In this document: positions 1 through 9,413 of the stretch, piece after piece
Layout: each line of letters starts with the position of its first letter
How positions within the stretch are numbered: the first letter of the stretch is position 1
Assembly (NCBI RefSeq): GCF_001426865.1
Contig: NZ_LMFO01000034.1
Span: 127,338 to 191,337 of the forward strand
Length of the DNA stretch: 64,000 nucleotides
From: Paenibacillus sp. Root52
Lineage (GTDB): Bacteria; Bacillota; Bacilli; Paenibacillales; Paenibacillaceae
Direction of reading: 5' to 3'
Notes under the pieces: generated by a model
What the model was told of the DNA's origin: nothing
Database searches by the model: none
Seen by the model: the letters and a program-made list of their open reading frames with translations, nothing else
Position numbers and translations under genes: made by a program

Positions 1-414
1 GCTGTAATGATTCTTCCTACGGTGACAAGTATAATGGCGGATGCACTATCTGCATTGCCAAAAGGGTTACGTGAATCTTCATACGCTTTGGGTGCTACCC
101 GCTGGCAAACGATCTACCGCGTTATTATTCCAACGACATTGCCCGCTTTGTTAACAGGTGTTGTACTAGGGATGGCTCGTGCGTTTGGTGAAGCGCTGGC
201 TGTGCAGATGGTTATCGGTAACGCACCACATGTACCGACGTCCCTGCTTGAATCCGCTTCAACCTTAACAAGTGTTATCACGCTAAGTATGGGTAACACA
301 ACAATGAACTCGGTTCATAATAATGCGCTCTGGAGTATGGCACTGGTATTGCTCGTAATGACCTTTGTATTCGTTATTCTGGTTCGCTTGCTTGAAAGGA
401 GGAACCGGGTATGA
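1..414 (+). CDS. pstC: Phosphate ABC transporter permease PstC (3' part only)
   Basis: This is the C-terminal part of a membrane permease of the high-affinity phosphate importer; the gene begins before the window and is open from base 1. It carries the cytoplasmic EAA loop that contacts the ATPase (ALGATRWQTIYRVIIP, about residues 28-43 of the visible part) followed by two or three hydrophobic segments. Its last bases overlap the start of the next permease gene (ATGA, 411-414), and an ATPase gene follows, so this is the usual pstC-pstA-pstB order. The assignment to PstC rather than PstA rests on position and the shorter spacing after the EAA loop. Confidence 0.93.
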   Translation, partial: AVMILPTVTSIMADALSALPKGLRESSYALGATRWQTIYRVIIPTTLPALLTGVVLGMARAFGEALAVQMVIGNAPHVPTSLLESASTLTSVITLSMGNTTMNSVHNNALWSMALVLLVMTFVFVILVRLLERRNRV

Positions 415-1304
415 AGATGAAGGCCAAAACAGTAGATAAAATTGCGACATACGTCATCGTCGTATTAGCATTATTCATCGTTGTATTGTTGCTTGGATTA
501 CTTGGGTTTATTTTGGCAAGGGGGATCGGCCAGGTGAACTGGCATTTCCTGACCAGCGCACCGCAACTGCTCAAAGGTGGAGGCGGTATTGGACCACAAC
601 TCTTCAACTCGATATTCTTGCTTGTGTTAACACTCATTATTACCATTCCGCTCGGTTGGGGCGGAGGAATATATATGGCGGAATATGCCAAACCAGGACG
701 GATCACAAGCTTCATTCGTTTAGTTGTTGAGGTATTGTCCTCCTTCCCGTCGATCGTTATCGGTTTGTTCGGACTTTTACTCATTGTAAATACATTCGGC
801 TTAGGCTTCTCCTTGATCTCGGGTGCGTTAGCCCTTGCTATTTTCAATTTACCGCTTATGGTGCGTACAACGGAGCAAGCCTTCCGTGCAGTTCCTAAGG
901 AACAGAAGGAAGCTGGATTGGCACTTGGATTGTCCAAGTGGAAGATCATCACATCCATCTTGCTGCCTGTAGCTCTACCGAGCTTGATTACGGGTACCAT
1001 TCTCGCTTCTGGCCGGATCTTTGGTGAAGCGGCTGCCCTCATGTTTACAGCAGGGATGAGTAGTCCGCCGCTGGATTTCACAGATTGGAATCCTACGAGC
1101 CCTAGATCACCGCTCAATCCATTCCGTCCAGCAGAGACGCTGGCCGTTCATATCTGGAAAGTTAACAGTGAAGGCATTGGCCCAGATTCCAAGGAAGTTG
1201 CAGCAGGTGCATCCGCAGTCCTTGTCATTCTCGTGCTGGCTTTCAATCTAAGTGCACGCTGGATCGGTCGGGTTGTATACCGTCGCATGACAGCTTCGAA
1301 ATAA
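411..1304 (+). CDS. pstA: Phosphate ABC transporter permease PstA
   Basis: Second membrane subunit of the PstSCAB phosphate importer, 297 residues, with about six membrane segments. The first lies at residues 13-38. The EAA loop (QKEAGLALGLSKWKIITSIL) sits near residues 164-183. The loop after it is long and Pro/Ser-rich (about residues 222-265), as is common in Firmicutes PstA. The start codon overlaps the pstC stop by four bases, which points to translational coupling, and the pstB start lies 13 bases after the stop. Induction under phosphate limitation by PhoP is expected for the family but its sites would lie outside this window. Confidence 0.95.
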   Translation: MKMKAKTVDKIATYVIVVLALFIVVLLLGLLGFILARGIGQVNWHFLTSAPQLLKGGGGIGPQLFNSIFLLVLTLIITIPLGWGGGIYMAEYAKPGRITSFIRLVVEVLSSFPSIVIGLFGLLLIVNTFGLGFSLISGALALAIFNLPLMVRTTEQAFRAVPKEQKEAGLALGLSKWKIITSILLPVALPSLITGTILASGRIFGEAAALMFTAGMSSPPLDFTDWNPTSPRSPLNPFRPAETLAVHIWKVNSEGIGPDSKEVAAGASAVLVILVLAFNLSARWIGRVVYRRMTASK

Positions 1305-1317
1305 GGAGGAATCCCAC

Positions 1318-2073
1318 ATGGCCATACCTTTTGGTACGGAACAGTTAAGCATATATTATGGGCATTTCCAGGCGGTTAAACAGATTAGTCTGGCATTCCC
1401 TGAAGCGAGCGTGACGGCCCTTATTGGTCCGTCAGGTTGCGGTAAATCGACGTTCCTTCGTTCGTTGAATCGAATGAATGATGAGATCGCCGGATCTCGT
1501 ACAGAAGGTCATATCTGGATGGACGGTAATGACCTGAACGAGCCGGGTACAGATGTAATCAAGCTTCGCCAGAAGATCGGCATGGTGTGGCAGAAGCCCA
1601 ATCCATTCCATAAGTCTATTTATAACAATATCGCGTTTGGCCCCCGCTATCGCGGTACGAAGAGTAAAAAGGCATTGGATGAGATTGTGGAAAAAAGCCT
1701 GCGCCGTGCAGCCCTTTGGGATGAAGTGAAGGACAGACTTAACGAGTCGGCCTTGTCACTATCTGGTGGACAACAACAGCGTCTGTGTATCGCACGCGCA
1801 CTGTCGGTTGACCCGCAGATTTTGCTGCTTGATGAGCCGGCATCTGCACTTGACCCGGTATCTACGGGTAAAGTGGAGGAATTAATTTCCGAACTGAAGA
1901 AGGATCTACGGATCGTTATTGTAACGCACAACATGCAGCAAGCAGCACGGATCTCAGATTTTACCGCGTATTTCTATTTGGGCAGCATGATTGAACACGG
2001 GAATACAGAGCATATTTTTACTAACCCGGACAATCGCCTGACACAGGAATACATTATGGGACGTTTCGGTTAA
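1318..2073 (+). CDS. pstB: Phosphate ABC transporter ATPase PstB
   Basis: ATP-hydrolysing subunit of the phosphate importer, 251 residues, the normal PstB length. Visible motifs are Walker A GPSGCGKST (residues 37-45), the PstB-type Q-loop VWQKPNPF, the ABC signature LSGGQQQR, Walker B ILLLDEP and the switch histidine in VTHNMQQA. The gene starts with ATG after AAGGAGG at 1302-1308. It closes the operon: a strong hairpin with a T tract follows at 2134. The phosphate-binding PstS gene would be upstream of the window. Confidence 0.96.
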   Translation: MAIPFGTEQLSIYYGHFQAVKQISLAFPEASVTALIGPSGCGKSTFLRSLNRMNDEIAGSRTEGHIWMDGNDLNEPGTDVIKLRQKIGMVWQKPNPFHKSIYNNIAFGPRYRGTKSKKALDEIVEKSLRRAALWDEVKDRLNESALSLSGGQQQRLCIARALSVDPQILLLDEPASALDPVSTGKVEELISELKKDLRIVIVTHNMQQAARISDFTAYFYLGSMIEHGNTEHIFTNPDNRLTQEYIMGRFG

Positions 2074-2133
2074 TGACAACTGGAGTGGTTGGAGAACATC
2101 GGAACTAACGTTGGATAGAACATATAGAGAAAT

Positions 2134-2183
2134 AAGAGGGCATAATTCTTGGGCGAACGCGCCAGGGGTTATGCTCTCTTTTA
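2134..2183 (+). terminator. Rho-independent terminator after pstB
   Basis: AAGAGGGCATAA pairs with TTATGCTCTCTT across a partly paired loop, followed by TTTT. It ends the pst operon transcript. Confidence 0.8.
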
Positions 2184-2550
2184 CATCTATAGGATAGATA
2201 TCTTCAATAATTCAAGTAAATATAATATGGGAAAGTTTGCCACAGTCAAAACAATCATGCTACGATAATAAGCTGGAAGAGGGGCATCTTTACCAGTGAG
2301 GACTTTGGCCTGATTCGGAAAACGTTCGAGAATGGCAGTATCTTCTTGAATTATATATGTATAACACAGAGATGAAGACATCACGACAACGTGCGTCAAC
2401 CAATGTAATTGGGGCGTCCTGAACTCAGGAGGCTCTTTTTGCGTACGTATTGTTTCATATATTGAAGAACGCAATTATGAAGAAAGTATAAACTCTGCGG
2501 AGAGGTATATGGATTTCGCTACAATACAGTCATGAGAGGATGAAACAGCG
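2184..2550. other. Intergenic region before the first two-component system
   Basis: About 370 bases separate the pst terminator from the response regulator at 2551. I see no RNA gene or repeat here. A 95-codon open frame on the minus strand has no ribosome binding site and is not called. The promoter of the 2551-9318 cluster should lie near its right end. Confidence 0.4.
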
Positions 2551-3261
2551 ATGAGAGACAATGTGAACATATTGCTGGTGGAGGATGATCCGGAAATCGC
2601 CCGCATTTTGATGGACCATCTTCGGCGTGAGGGATATGGAGTGACTTGGGCTTCGAGCGGTCTGGAGAGCTGGGAAGATTTCAGGGAGGGAACGTATCAA
2701 ATGGTCTTGCTGGATCTGATGCTGCCGGAGATGGACGGGTTCACGGTATGTAAAAATATCCGCCTGATCAGCGACATTCCGCTGCTTATGATGAGTGCGC
2801 GCATCGAAGAAGAGAGTAAGGTCAGGGGTCTCGGTCTGGGCGCTGACGATTATATTACCAAGCCGTTCAGCCTGGCAGAACTTACAGCCCGCATTAAATC
2901 CCACTTGAGCAGATATCGCAGATACCAGGGTGTCAAGCCGGAATCGACCCATCAACAATACAACGACGAGTTGTCGATCGACCCATTCAATCAACAGGTC
3001 CAGATTCGTGGGGAAGATGTCGTACTGACAAGCAAGGAGTGGGCTTTACTCACGCTACTATCCTCTCATCCAGGCCGTGCATTCACCAAAGCTGAGCTGT
3101 ATGAACATGTGTGGAATCAGCCAGTTGCGGGAAGCTCGGGTACGGTTACCGTCCATGTAAAGAGCTTGCGAGCCAAGCTGGGTGACGAACCTCATCAACC
3201 ACGCTGGATTCAGACTGTGTGGGGCAGCGGATACCGATTTATAGGAGAGATAGTGGAATGA
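2551..3261 (+). CDS. OmpR/PhoB-family response regulator
   Basis: DNA-binding response regulator of 236 residues. The receiver domain (residues 4-120) has the acidic pair EDD near residue 11, the phospho-acceptor Asp in VLLDLMLP near residue 55, and the conserved Lys in ADDYITKPF near residue 105. A winged-helix output domain follows (about 135-232), ending with the typical WGSGYRF motif. The sensor kinase gene overlaps its stop codon, so the two form a cognate pair. The cluster continues with a lipoprotein and two PH-domain membrane proteins, which suggests an envelope-related signal; the actual stimulus is not visible. Confidence 0.92.
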   Translation: MRDNVNILLVEDDPEIARILMDHLRREGYGVTWASSGLESWEDFREGTYQMVLLDLMLPEMDGFTVCKNIRLISDIPLLMMSARIEEESKVRGLGLGADDYITKPFSLAELTARIKSHLSRYRRYQGVKPESTHQQYNDELSIDPFNQQVQIRGEDVVLTSKEWALLTLLSSHPGRAFTKAELYEHVWNQPVAGSSGTVTVHVKSLRAKLGDEPHQPRWIQTVWGSGYRFIGEIVE

Positions 3262-4724
3262 AGCTGAAGTACTGGTTGATGATTGCCTTTCTTATTGTGA
3301 TGCTGCTCCCTGTCGCTGCAGGATGGGCACTAATTTCCCTGTACAACTACCATAGCGACCAGCGCTCCGTAGCGGAATATATAGAGTTATCCGGACGGCT
3401 GGCTCCCATTGAGCAGAGGTTATCTGACCCGGGTCTGTATCGGCTGCAATCTTCGGATGCCTATGCTTCGCTCTCTGGACTGGCTAGTGATCAAGTGAAC
3501 GTAGACCTCTATTTACCTTCAGGTATCCGGGTGTACACATCCGGCGGGGATGCCTTGTCTGCTGGAGCCTATACCGTCAGGGGTTCGGAGCTATATCGCA
3601 ATTTGTACGACATGCAGATTCGTCATCGTACGTTTACGCTGAAAAAGCCAGTATGGGAAAAAGGCAAGCTGATTGGGATATACGAGATTACCATGCTTCG
3701 CAGAGAGTGGCTGGAAGGCATCTCGATTCGGACAACCTGGGTCATTGGGTTCGCCGGTGTTTTCTTTATCCTATTATATGGCACGGTGCTCTGGCTGCTA
3801 TCCAGAAAGCTTTTTCGTCCGATGAGACATCTGATGGATCGAATGCATGCATTTGCGCGAGGGGAAATTCCCATGGATGACGGACCGGCGGCACGTCGGG
3901 ATGAAATGGGTATGCTGCTAGAGCAATTCGATGCGATGCAGGAGAAAGTCAGGCAGACTCAGACAGAGGTGGAGAAGGAACAAAAAGAGAAAGAGCTCAT
4001 GGTCGCTTCGCTGTCTCATGATCTGAAGACTCCATTAATGTCCATCAGTGCCTATGCGGAGGCACTTAGTGTTGGCACTCCACTAGAACCTTCAGAGAGA
4101 CGGGACTACCGGGATGTGTTGTTTGGTAATGTGAACCGGATGAAGCACATGATTGGTGAACTTGAAATGTATACGGCGCTGGGCTCCAGTGAATTGGAGA
4201 TGGCCATGGTTGAGGTAGAAGGAGAGGAGTTCTTCGATATGCTTCTCGGAAGTTATGGGGGACTCGTCGAGCATGGACAGATTGATGTGAAAACGGTTGT
4301 CCGCACAGACCGCCTCTACTGGCTCCATCCCGAGCAACTGATGCGTCTGACAGATAATTTGATTAACAATGCACTGCGTCACACAAGTACAAACGGTGTG
4401 GTGGGCCTGGGTGTTATTGCTTCAGATCAGCAGCTTCCAGAATGGATCATATCAACACTGGTGTTGGAGCTAGATAACTTCAGAACGGGATCAACATTAA
4501 TTCTGGTGCAAAATGAAGGGCCTGCTATTCCCGAAGAACAGCTGAATCGTATTTTTGAACCTTATGTTCAACATCAGAACCAGGAAGAGAAGGCGTACGC
4601 GGGCAGTTCGGGTCTGGGATTAAGCATAGCCAAACGGATTGCCATCAAGCATGGAGGTGAGATGCGCATGTGGTCGGCAGAAGGATTAGGTACGCTGGCT
4701 GTATGCCGATTGCCTGAGATGTAA
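3258..4724 (+). CDS. Sensor histidine kinase, HAMP type
   Basis: Membrane sensor kinase paired with the regulator before it. The start at 3258 overlaps the regulator's TGA and has GGAGA upstream, so the longer frame from 3219 is not used. Order: membrane segment (about residues 5-28), extracellular sensor region (30-155), second membrane segment (160-182), HAMP (183-240), dimerisation domain with phospho-accepting His in LSHDLKTPL (about 253), and ATPase domain with N-box NNALRHTS and G-box SGLGLSIAKRI. All catalytic motifs look intact. The extracellular part has no domain I recognise. Confidence 0.92.
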   Translation: MKLKYWLMIAFLIVMLLPVAAGWALISLYNYHSDQRSVAEYIELSGRLAPIEQRLSDPGLYRLQSSDAYASLSGLASDQVNVDLYLPSGIRVYTSGGDALSAGAYTVRGSELYRNLYDMQIRHRTFTLKKPVWEKGKLIGIYEITMLRREWLEGISIRTTWVIGFAGVFFILLYGTVLWLLSRKLFRPMRHLMDRMHAFARGEIPMDDGPAARRDEMGMLLEQFDAMQEKVRQTQTEVEKEQKEKELMVASLSHDLKTPLMSISAYAEALSVGTPLEPSERRDYRDVLFGNVNRMKHMIGELEMYTALGSSELEMAMVEVEGEEFFDMLLGSYGGLVEHGQIDVKTVVRTDRLYWLHPEQLMRLTDNLINNALRHTSTNGVVGLGVIASDQQLPEWIISTLVLELDNFRTGSTLILVQNEGPAIPEEQLNRIFEPYVQHQNQEEKAYAGSSGLGLSIAKRIAIKHGGEMRMWSAEGLGTLAVCRLPEM

Positions 4725-4752
4725 AGCCCTTAAACGAAATGAGAGAGGATGA

Positions 4753-5844
4753 ATGACAATGATGAAAAAAGGATGGATGATGCTCGGTACAGCCCTACTT
4801 GCAGGGTCACTGCTCGGAGGTTGCGCGGAGAAGGATCTGGTTGGCCTGTCAGGAGATGAGATGATCGAGAAAGTTGTCCATGCAGAAACGAAACCTGCCT
4901 CATACTATGCCGAAGGTGTAATGAAAATGTGGTCGGATGACAAATTGAGTCACACGATGCACATAAAGGAATGGGTCGATGGAGAGACAGGACGTAAGCG
5001 CACAGAAACAGAGGAGAATGGCAATATCAGCTACGCGGTCAATGACGGAACGAACATTACCATTTACGAAAAAGAGACGGGCACGGCGTATTCAATGAAC
5101 GTATCTGCCATGGGACAACAGCCTGAACAGACTCAAAAACAGATGCTGGTGAATCAGCTGGAAAGGTTGCGGAATTCCCATGATGTGGATATGATGGGAC
5201 AGGAAGAACTTCATGAACAGGGAGTCATTCACATTAAGCTGACGCCAAAAGAAGAGGGTACCTTATCCATTTCCTCCGAGTACTGGGTAGACCCTAAAAC
5301 ATGGATGATTGTTAAAGTCATCAGCACATATGGTGATGAAAAGTCAGAAATGGTCTATGATCCGATACAATATGATCCGGAATTTTCTGAGGATACGTTC
5401 GTGATTGACATCCCCAAGGAAGTCGATGTGAAGGATCTGAACGATCTGACCCAGAGTTCGGAAGTGAGTCTGGAAGAAGCTGAGCAAGCTTTGGGACAAC
5501 CCTTTTTGCAGGATCTGAACGGTGAGTTGGAGCTATCACGGATTGAGATGTATTCATCAAGCGGAGCGTTCGGCAGGAATGAAGTGACCTTGTATTACAT
5601 TAACAACGATAAGGTTGAAGTGAGTCTAACGGTATTCAATGCGCCGGATGAAAATGTTGATAATACACTGCTGCCCGATGAATCCAAGGTGGAAGTTCGG
5701 GGTACCGAGGGTTCGTATATGAAGAGCATACGAAACATATCATGGACTGAGAATGGATTGCGTTACTCCATTATGGGTGAGAACGAAGAATGGACGATGG
5801 AGAGGCTTCAGGCTTGGGCGAAAGAACTGAAGCTTTCAAATTAG
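4753..5844 (+). CDS. LolA-like lipoprotein
   Basis: Secreted lipoprotein of about 363 residues. The signal peptide ends in the lipobox LLGGC, so the mature protein is anchored at the outer face of the membrane. Residues 35-220 resemble the LolA/LppX/YdcC sheet fold that carries hydrophobic ligands (YYAEGVMKMW and the later YWVDPKTWMIVKV). The C-terminal 120 residues resemble the DUF4367 type found after such domains. Two in-frame ATGs at 4753 and 4759 both fit the GAGAGG site. It lies 28 bases after the sensor kinase stop and could feed back on that kinase, but this is inference. Confidence 0.75.
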   Translation: MTMMKKGWMMLGTALLAGSLLGGCAEKDLVGLSGDEMIEKVVHAETKPASYYAEGVMKMWSDDKLSHTMHIKEWVDGETGRKRTETEENGNISYAVNDGTNITIYEKETGTAYSMNVSAMGQQPEQTQKQMLVNQLERLRNSHDVDMMGQEELHEQGVIHIKLTPKEEGTLSISSEYWVDPKTWMIVKVISTYGDEKSEMVYDPIQYDPEFSEDTFVIDIPKEVDVKDLNDLTQSSEVSLEEAEQALGQPFLQDLNGELELSRIEMYSSSGAFGRNEVTLYYINNDKVEVSLTVFNAPDENVDNTLLPDESKVEVRGTEGSYMKSIRNISWTENGLRYSIMGENEEWTMERLQAWAKELKLSN

Positions 5845-5880
5845 ATTTAATTTGAATTGTAGGAGAGTGTGAGTCACGCA

Positions 5881-6375
5881 ATGGATAACACAGAGCTTAA
5901 CAACAGAGAACTGCGGCGTCTCCACCCAAAAGTCAAACAAGCTACAGCCCTGACGACCCTTATGGTCAATGGGCTGTTGACTCTTTTGGCCATTGGATAT
6001 CTGATTGTCGCATGGGCTAGAGATTGGACGTTGTGGCCAGGCTGGGCTGCACTAGGGCTGTTCATCGTGTCTTTCATGTGGTTTGGCTGGGCTCTGCCAG
6101 CTCTTCAATATCGTTATTTCAGTTTCCGAGTTGCTGAGGATGAGCTTGAAATTCATTCCGGCTGGCTGTGGATCACCGATACGATTGTGCCTATGACACG
6201 TGTGCAGCAGGTAGAGTTGGAGAGCGGCCCGTTGCTGCGTAAATATGGATTAGCCAAGGTTAGCATCGTTACTGCGGCAGCAACACTTGTCATCGCTGGT
6301 CTGGAGCGGGAGGAAGCGGAGCAACTCAAACGAAATATCGGGCATTTAGCCAAGGTGGAAGATCGCGATGAATGA
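5881..6375 (+). CDS. PH-domain membrane protein, YdbS type
   Basis: Small membrane protein with two hydrophobic segments (about residues 22-45 and 48-72) followed by a bacterial PH-like domain (bPH2), recognisable by WLWITDTIVPMTRVQQVELESGPLLRKYGL. It matches the first member of the YdbS/YdbT pair of Bacillus, which contributes to resistance against antimicrobial peptides of related bacilli. A GTG at 5869 is also open but is only two bases from the AGGAGAG site, so ATG 5881 is preferred. The stop overlaps the start of its partner gene. Confidence 0.78.
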   Translation: MDNTELNNRELRRLHPKVKQATALTTLMVNGLLTLLAIGYLIVAWARDWTLWPGWAALGLFIVSFMWFGWALPALQYRYFSFRVAEDELEIHSGWLWITDTIVPMTRVQQVELESGPLLRKYGLAKVSIVTAAATLVIAGLEREEAEQLKRNIGHLAKVEDRDE

Positions 6376-7987
6376 CATGAGTGAACTGAGGCATCTACAC
6401 AAAAGTTACATTTTATTTCCCTTATTCAGTGTCCTGAAATCGTTACTACCGTTCTTCATTCTATTGGTACTCAAAAGGCTTAATTGGAGCGCAATTCCCT
6501 GGTATCTCTACGCAGGAGGAATCGCGGTAGTATTGCTGCCCTCTCTTCTATATGGCTGGCTGAAATGGCGGAAATTCAGCTATACCTTGCAAGAGGATCG
6601 TATTGTGCTACGGCGGGGGATGTTTGTACGGGAAGAGAGATCTATCTATTTCAGCCGGATCCATGCTGTACAGACACAACAGCCTCTAATTCAGCGAATG
6701 CTTCGAATCGCACAGCTTAAGATTGAGACGCCCGGTGGCAGTAAAGAGGCGGATGGTGTGTTACCGGCGCTCCGTGTTGATGAAGCGAAGCGAGTGGAGC
6801 GGTGGTTGTATCAGAAGCGGAGTGAGGCTGTGGTGAAAGAACCTGCTGCGGTCACACCCGGACAACAGATGGAGACTTCTGATACCGAGATAGGAATCCA
6901 TGGTGAGTATGCCGGAATTGAAGGTGAGCCGGGTACAGAATCAGGTTTAGCTCATCAGCCGGGTGCAGATTCTAGACCAAGCAGGGTGGAACGCTTAGAA
7001 GTTCCAGAGTCTGTTGAAACGGAAGTGCCTGTGCAGCAGGAACCGCTGCTACGATTGTCGGCGGGTAGACTGTTCGTGGGGGCATTAACAACCATGAATC
7101 TGCCGCTTCTTCTCGTTTTTGCTACAGGGACCTATTCCTTCGCAGATGATTTGTTACCAGATCATTTTTATCGACGTCTAGTGGAGGAAGCGGGGAGTTT
7201 GCCGGCCATATGGTGGCTGGGTCTTATTCCTCTCATGTTTCTACTCGCTTGGATTCTATCAGCGGTGTTATTTACAATTAAGTATGCTGGGTTCACGGTA
7301 GAACGCGAGGGTGGGAATATCTCCATTGTCTCGGGTCTGCTGGAACGCAAAAAGCATGTGTTTTCACCTACCAAGGTGCAGGCAGTAGCTATTCGAGAAG
7401 GACTGCTGCGTCAACCGTTCGGGTATGCGGAGGTTGAGATTTATGTACTGACTTCTGAGAAGGAGAAAAAAATGATGCTTCACCCGCTGCTACCCATGCG
7501 TGAGGTGAACGAACTGCTTGCAAGCATCGTGCCACAATATGAATTACAAGCAGATATAGCGAAGCCGCCGTCACGGGCGCTCTGGTTGTTTCTCCGTTGG
7601 AAACTGCTGATTGCCATGCTGGTTGGAGTCGCTGGAACGATATATTTTGGCATGGTGGGTATGGGGTTATTCCTACTGCTGCCTGTGTTCGGTTGGTGGG
7701 GATATGCACGCTACAAGGATGAAGGGCTGAACATATATGGGAAGCAGTTGTTGATCCGCCATCGGCAGATCTCCCGTTTAACCGTGTTAATGCGCCGCCC
7801 CCATGTGGTTACGGTGAATGCCATAGCAACATCCCGTCAACGTGCTAGGTCATTGCTAACCGTAGAGGCAACATTGATGGTAAACCGTGGCGGCTGGAAG
7901 GCTACCTTCTTGGATCAAGCTCATGCAGTTGCCGTCCAGAATTGGATGCATCAAGCTGCTCAACACGCTGTACGCAGTAAGCCGTGA
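6368..7987 (+). CDS. PH-domain membrane protein, YdbT type
   Basis: Larger partner of the preceding protein, 539 residues. It has three PH-like units: one after the first membrane pair (about residues 70-150, SIYFSRIHAVQTQQPLIQRM), one after the second pair (about 310-375, HVFSPTKVQAVAIREGLLRQ) and a more divergent one near the C-terminus. A long acidic, Pro/Glu-rich linker (about 155-225) lies between units 1 and 2. It overlaps the upstream gene by eight bases, as YdbS/YdbT-type pairs often do. The pair probably forms a membrane complex; the mechanism of the family is not established. Confidence 0.8.
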   Translation: MNDMSELRHLHKSYILFPLFSVLKSLLPFFILLVLKRLNWSAIPWYLYAGGIAVVLLPSLLYGWLKWRKFSYTLQEDRIVLRRGMFVREERSIYFSRIHAVQTQQPLIQRMLRIAQLKIETPGGSKEADGVLPALRVDEAKRVERWLYQKRSEAVVKEPAAVTPGQQMETSDTEIGIHGEYAGIEGEPGTESGLAHQPGADSRPSRVERLEVPESVETEVPVQQEPLLRLSAGRLFVGALTTMNLPLLLVFATGTYSFADDLLPDHFYRRLVEEAGSLPAIWWLGLIPLMFLLAWILSAVLFTIKYAGFTVEREGGNISIVSGLLERKKHVFSPTKVQAVAIREGLLRQPFGYAEVEIYVLTSEKEKKMMLHPLLPMREVNELLASIVPQYELQADIAKPPSRALWLFLRWKLLIAMLVGVAGTIYFGMVGMGLFLLLPVFGWWGYARYKDEGLNIYGKQLLIRHRQISRLTVLMRRPHVVTVNAIATSRQRARSLLTVEATLMVNRGGWKATFLDQAHAVAVQNWMHQAAQHAVRSKP

Positions 7988-8043
7988 CTAATCAACGAAT
8001 AGGTACTTCTTCTTTCTATTAAAAGTCGAGGGGGAAACGACAG

Positions 8044-9318
8044 ATGGAGAACAGCCAGGGGCGGGTAGAGCAGCCTGGTAACAAGCCTGGTGGTTGGAAG
8101 CATGCTGGACTGTTATTGGGTGGGGTTGGCATATCCAATCTGGGTGATTTCATCTACATTGTGGCTATCAACCTGATGGTGTTGAACATGACGCAATCTC
8201 CAGCGGCTGTAGCGGGGTTATGGATCATCTCGCCAATCGCTTCAGTATGCACCAAGTTCTGGTCAGGCAGTGTTATTGACCGCTACGATCAACGCCAGTT
8301 GATGATTGGTGCGGATATCGTGCGGGCATTGCTGGTAGCCACACTTCCCTTATTTTCAAATCTATGGATGATGTATGCTGTGATGTTTCTAATTAGTATG
8401 TCATCCTCAATATTTGTACCCTCTTCCCAGGTGTACATTACTCGGCTGGTACCGGCTGAGCGGCGCAAACGATTCAATTCGTTGCAGGCACTCATTAGCT
8501 CAGGAGCTTTTATTACAGGGCCTGCTGTGGCTGGCGTATTATTGTTCTATTTATCCCCTGCAGCGGCGATCTACGTGAATAGTGTTTCGTTTGCCGTGTC
8601 CGCACTGATTCTTATGCTGTTACCGAAACTGGGTATAGGTGAGCAGAGTGGTGGGAAGTCGAGATTGTCACCACGGATCATCGCTCAGGACTGGCAAGCC
8701 GTGCTGAGGTTTAGTCGCAAGAGCGGTTACGTTGTCGGGATATACGTCATATTTCAGATTGTTCTCGTCATTGGCATGTCGCTGGATGCGCAGGAAGTTG
8801 TGTTTATTCGTCAGGTGATGAACTTGTCTGAATCTCAATATGGGGCATTGATGAGTGTTACCGGCATCGGTTATCTAGTCGGTTCGTTGCTTGTCACCCT
8901 GCTCGCCAAACATATTCCGATCCGTCATATGATGGGGATTGGCGTGCTTATGGTCTCGCTTGGTTATTTCCTATTTGCACGCTCGTTTTCCTTCGAGCTG
9001 GCAGCGTTCGCATTTATCCTGCTTGGATTGTGTTCGGCACTTGCCAACACAGGTCTGGTCACCTTTTACCAAAATAATATTCCAGTAGATCTCATGGGCA
9101 GGATGAGCAGTGTCATTGGACTGATGCTGAGCGCGCTTCAGGTAGCTTCTATTTTGATTGCAGGGGTAGTGGCAGAGTATCTATCTCTTCGTCTGGTGTA
9201 TACGGTTGTCTCGGCGGCGATGATGTTAGTGGCACTTATCTTATGGATTACCAGTTTGCTTCCTTCAAGAAGTTCGTATTATCAAGAGGCTGTAACAAAG
9301 AGTGCGACGATGAAGTAG
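8044..9318 (+). CDS. MFS exporter
   Basis: Major facilitator of 424 residues with about 12 membrane segments, of the DHA/EntS-like drug and siderophore exporter group. The MFS motif between segments 2 and 3 is visible as SVIDRYDQRQLMIGAD. The hydrophilic N-terminus (about 20 residues) is cytoplasmic. It starts after GAGGGGG, 56 bases behind the PH-domain gene, and probably belongs to the same transcription unit. The substrate cannot be told from the sequence; the context suggests export of a toxic compound. Confidence 0.85.
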   Translation: MENSQGRVEQPGNKPGGWKHAGLLLGGVGISNLGDFIYIVAINLMVLNMTQSPAAVAGLWIISPIASVCTKFWSGSVIDRYDQRQLMIGADIVRALLVATLPLFSNLWMMYAVMFLISMSSSIFVPSSQVYITRLVPAERRKRFNSLQALISSGAFITGPAVAGVLLFYLSPAAAIYVNSVSFAVSALILMLLPKLGIGEQSGGKSRLSPRIIAQDWQAVLRFSRKSGYVVGIYVIFQIVLVIGMSLDAQEVVFIRQVMNLSESQYGALMSVTGIGYLVGSLLVTLLAKHIPIRHMMGIGVLMVSLGYFLFARSFSFELAAFAFILLGLCSALANTGLVTFYQNNIPVDLMGRMSSVIGLMLSALQVASILIAGVVAEYLSLRLVYTVVSAAMMLVALILWITSLLPSRSSYYQEAVTKSATMK

Positions 9319-9364
9319 GTTAGACCGAAGCTGGGAACGAACTGCATAAGTGAGATAGCTCGCC

Positions 9365-9405
9365 AAGAAAGAAAGAAAGAAAGTAAGTAAGTAAGTAAGT
9401 AAGTT
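9365..9405. repeat. Tetranucleotide microsatellite
   Basis: About four AAAG-type units run directly into about five GTAA units. The tract is non-coding, lies just after the MFS gene, and is prone to slippage. Confidence 0.9.
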
Positions 9406-9413
9406 GGAGCAGG

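Noticed and set aside
374..1117. 247-codon minus-strand frame opposite pstA
   Set aside because: Low-complexity antisense shadow of a gene with clear permease motifs.
2187..2474. 95-codon open frame on the minus strand between pstB and the response regulator
   Set aside because: It has a TTG start without a ribosome binding site, no recognisable family, and covers a promoter region. The hydrophobic C-terminus alone is not enough to call it.
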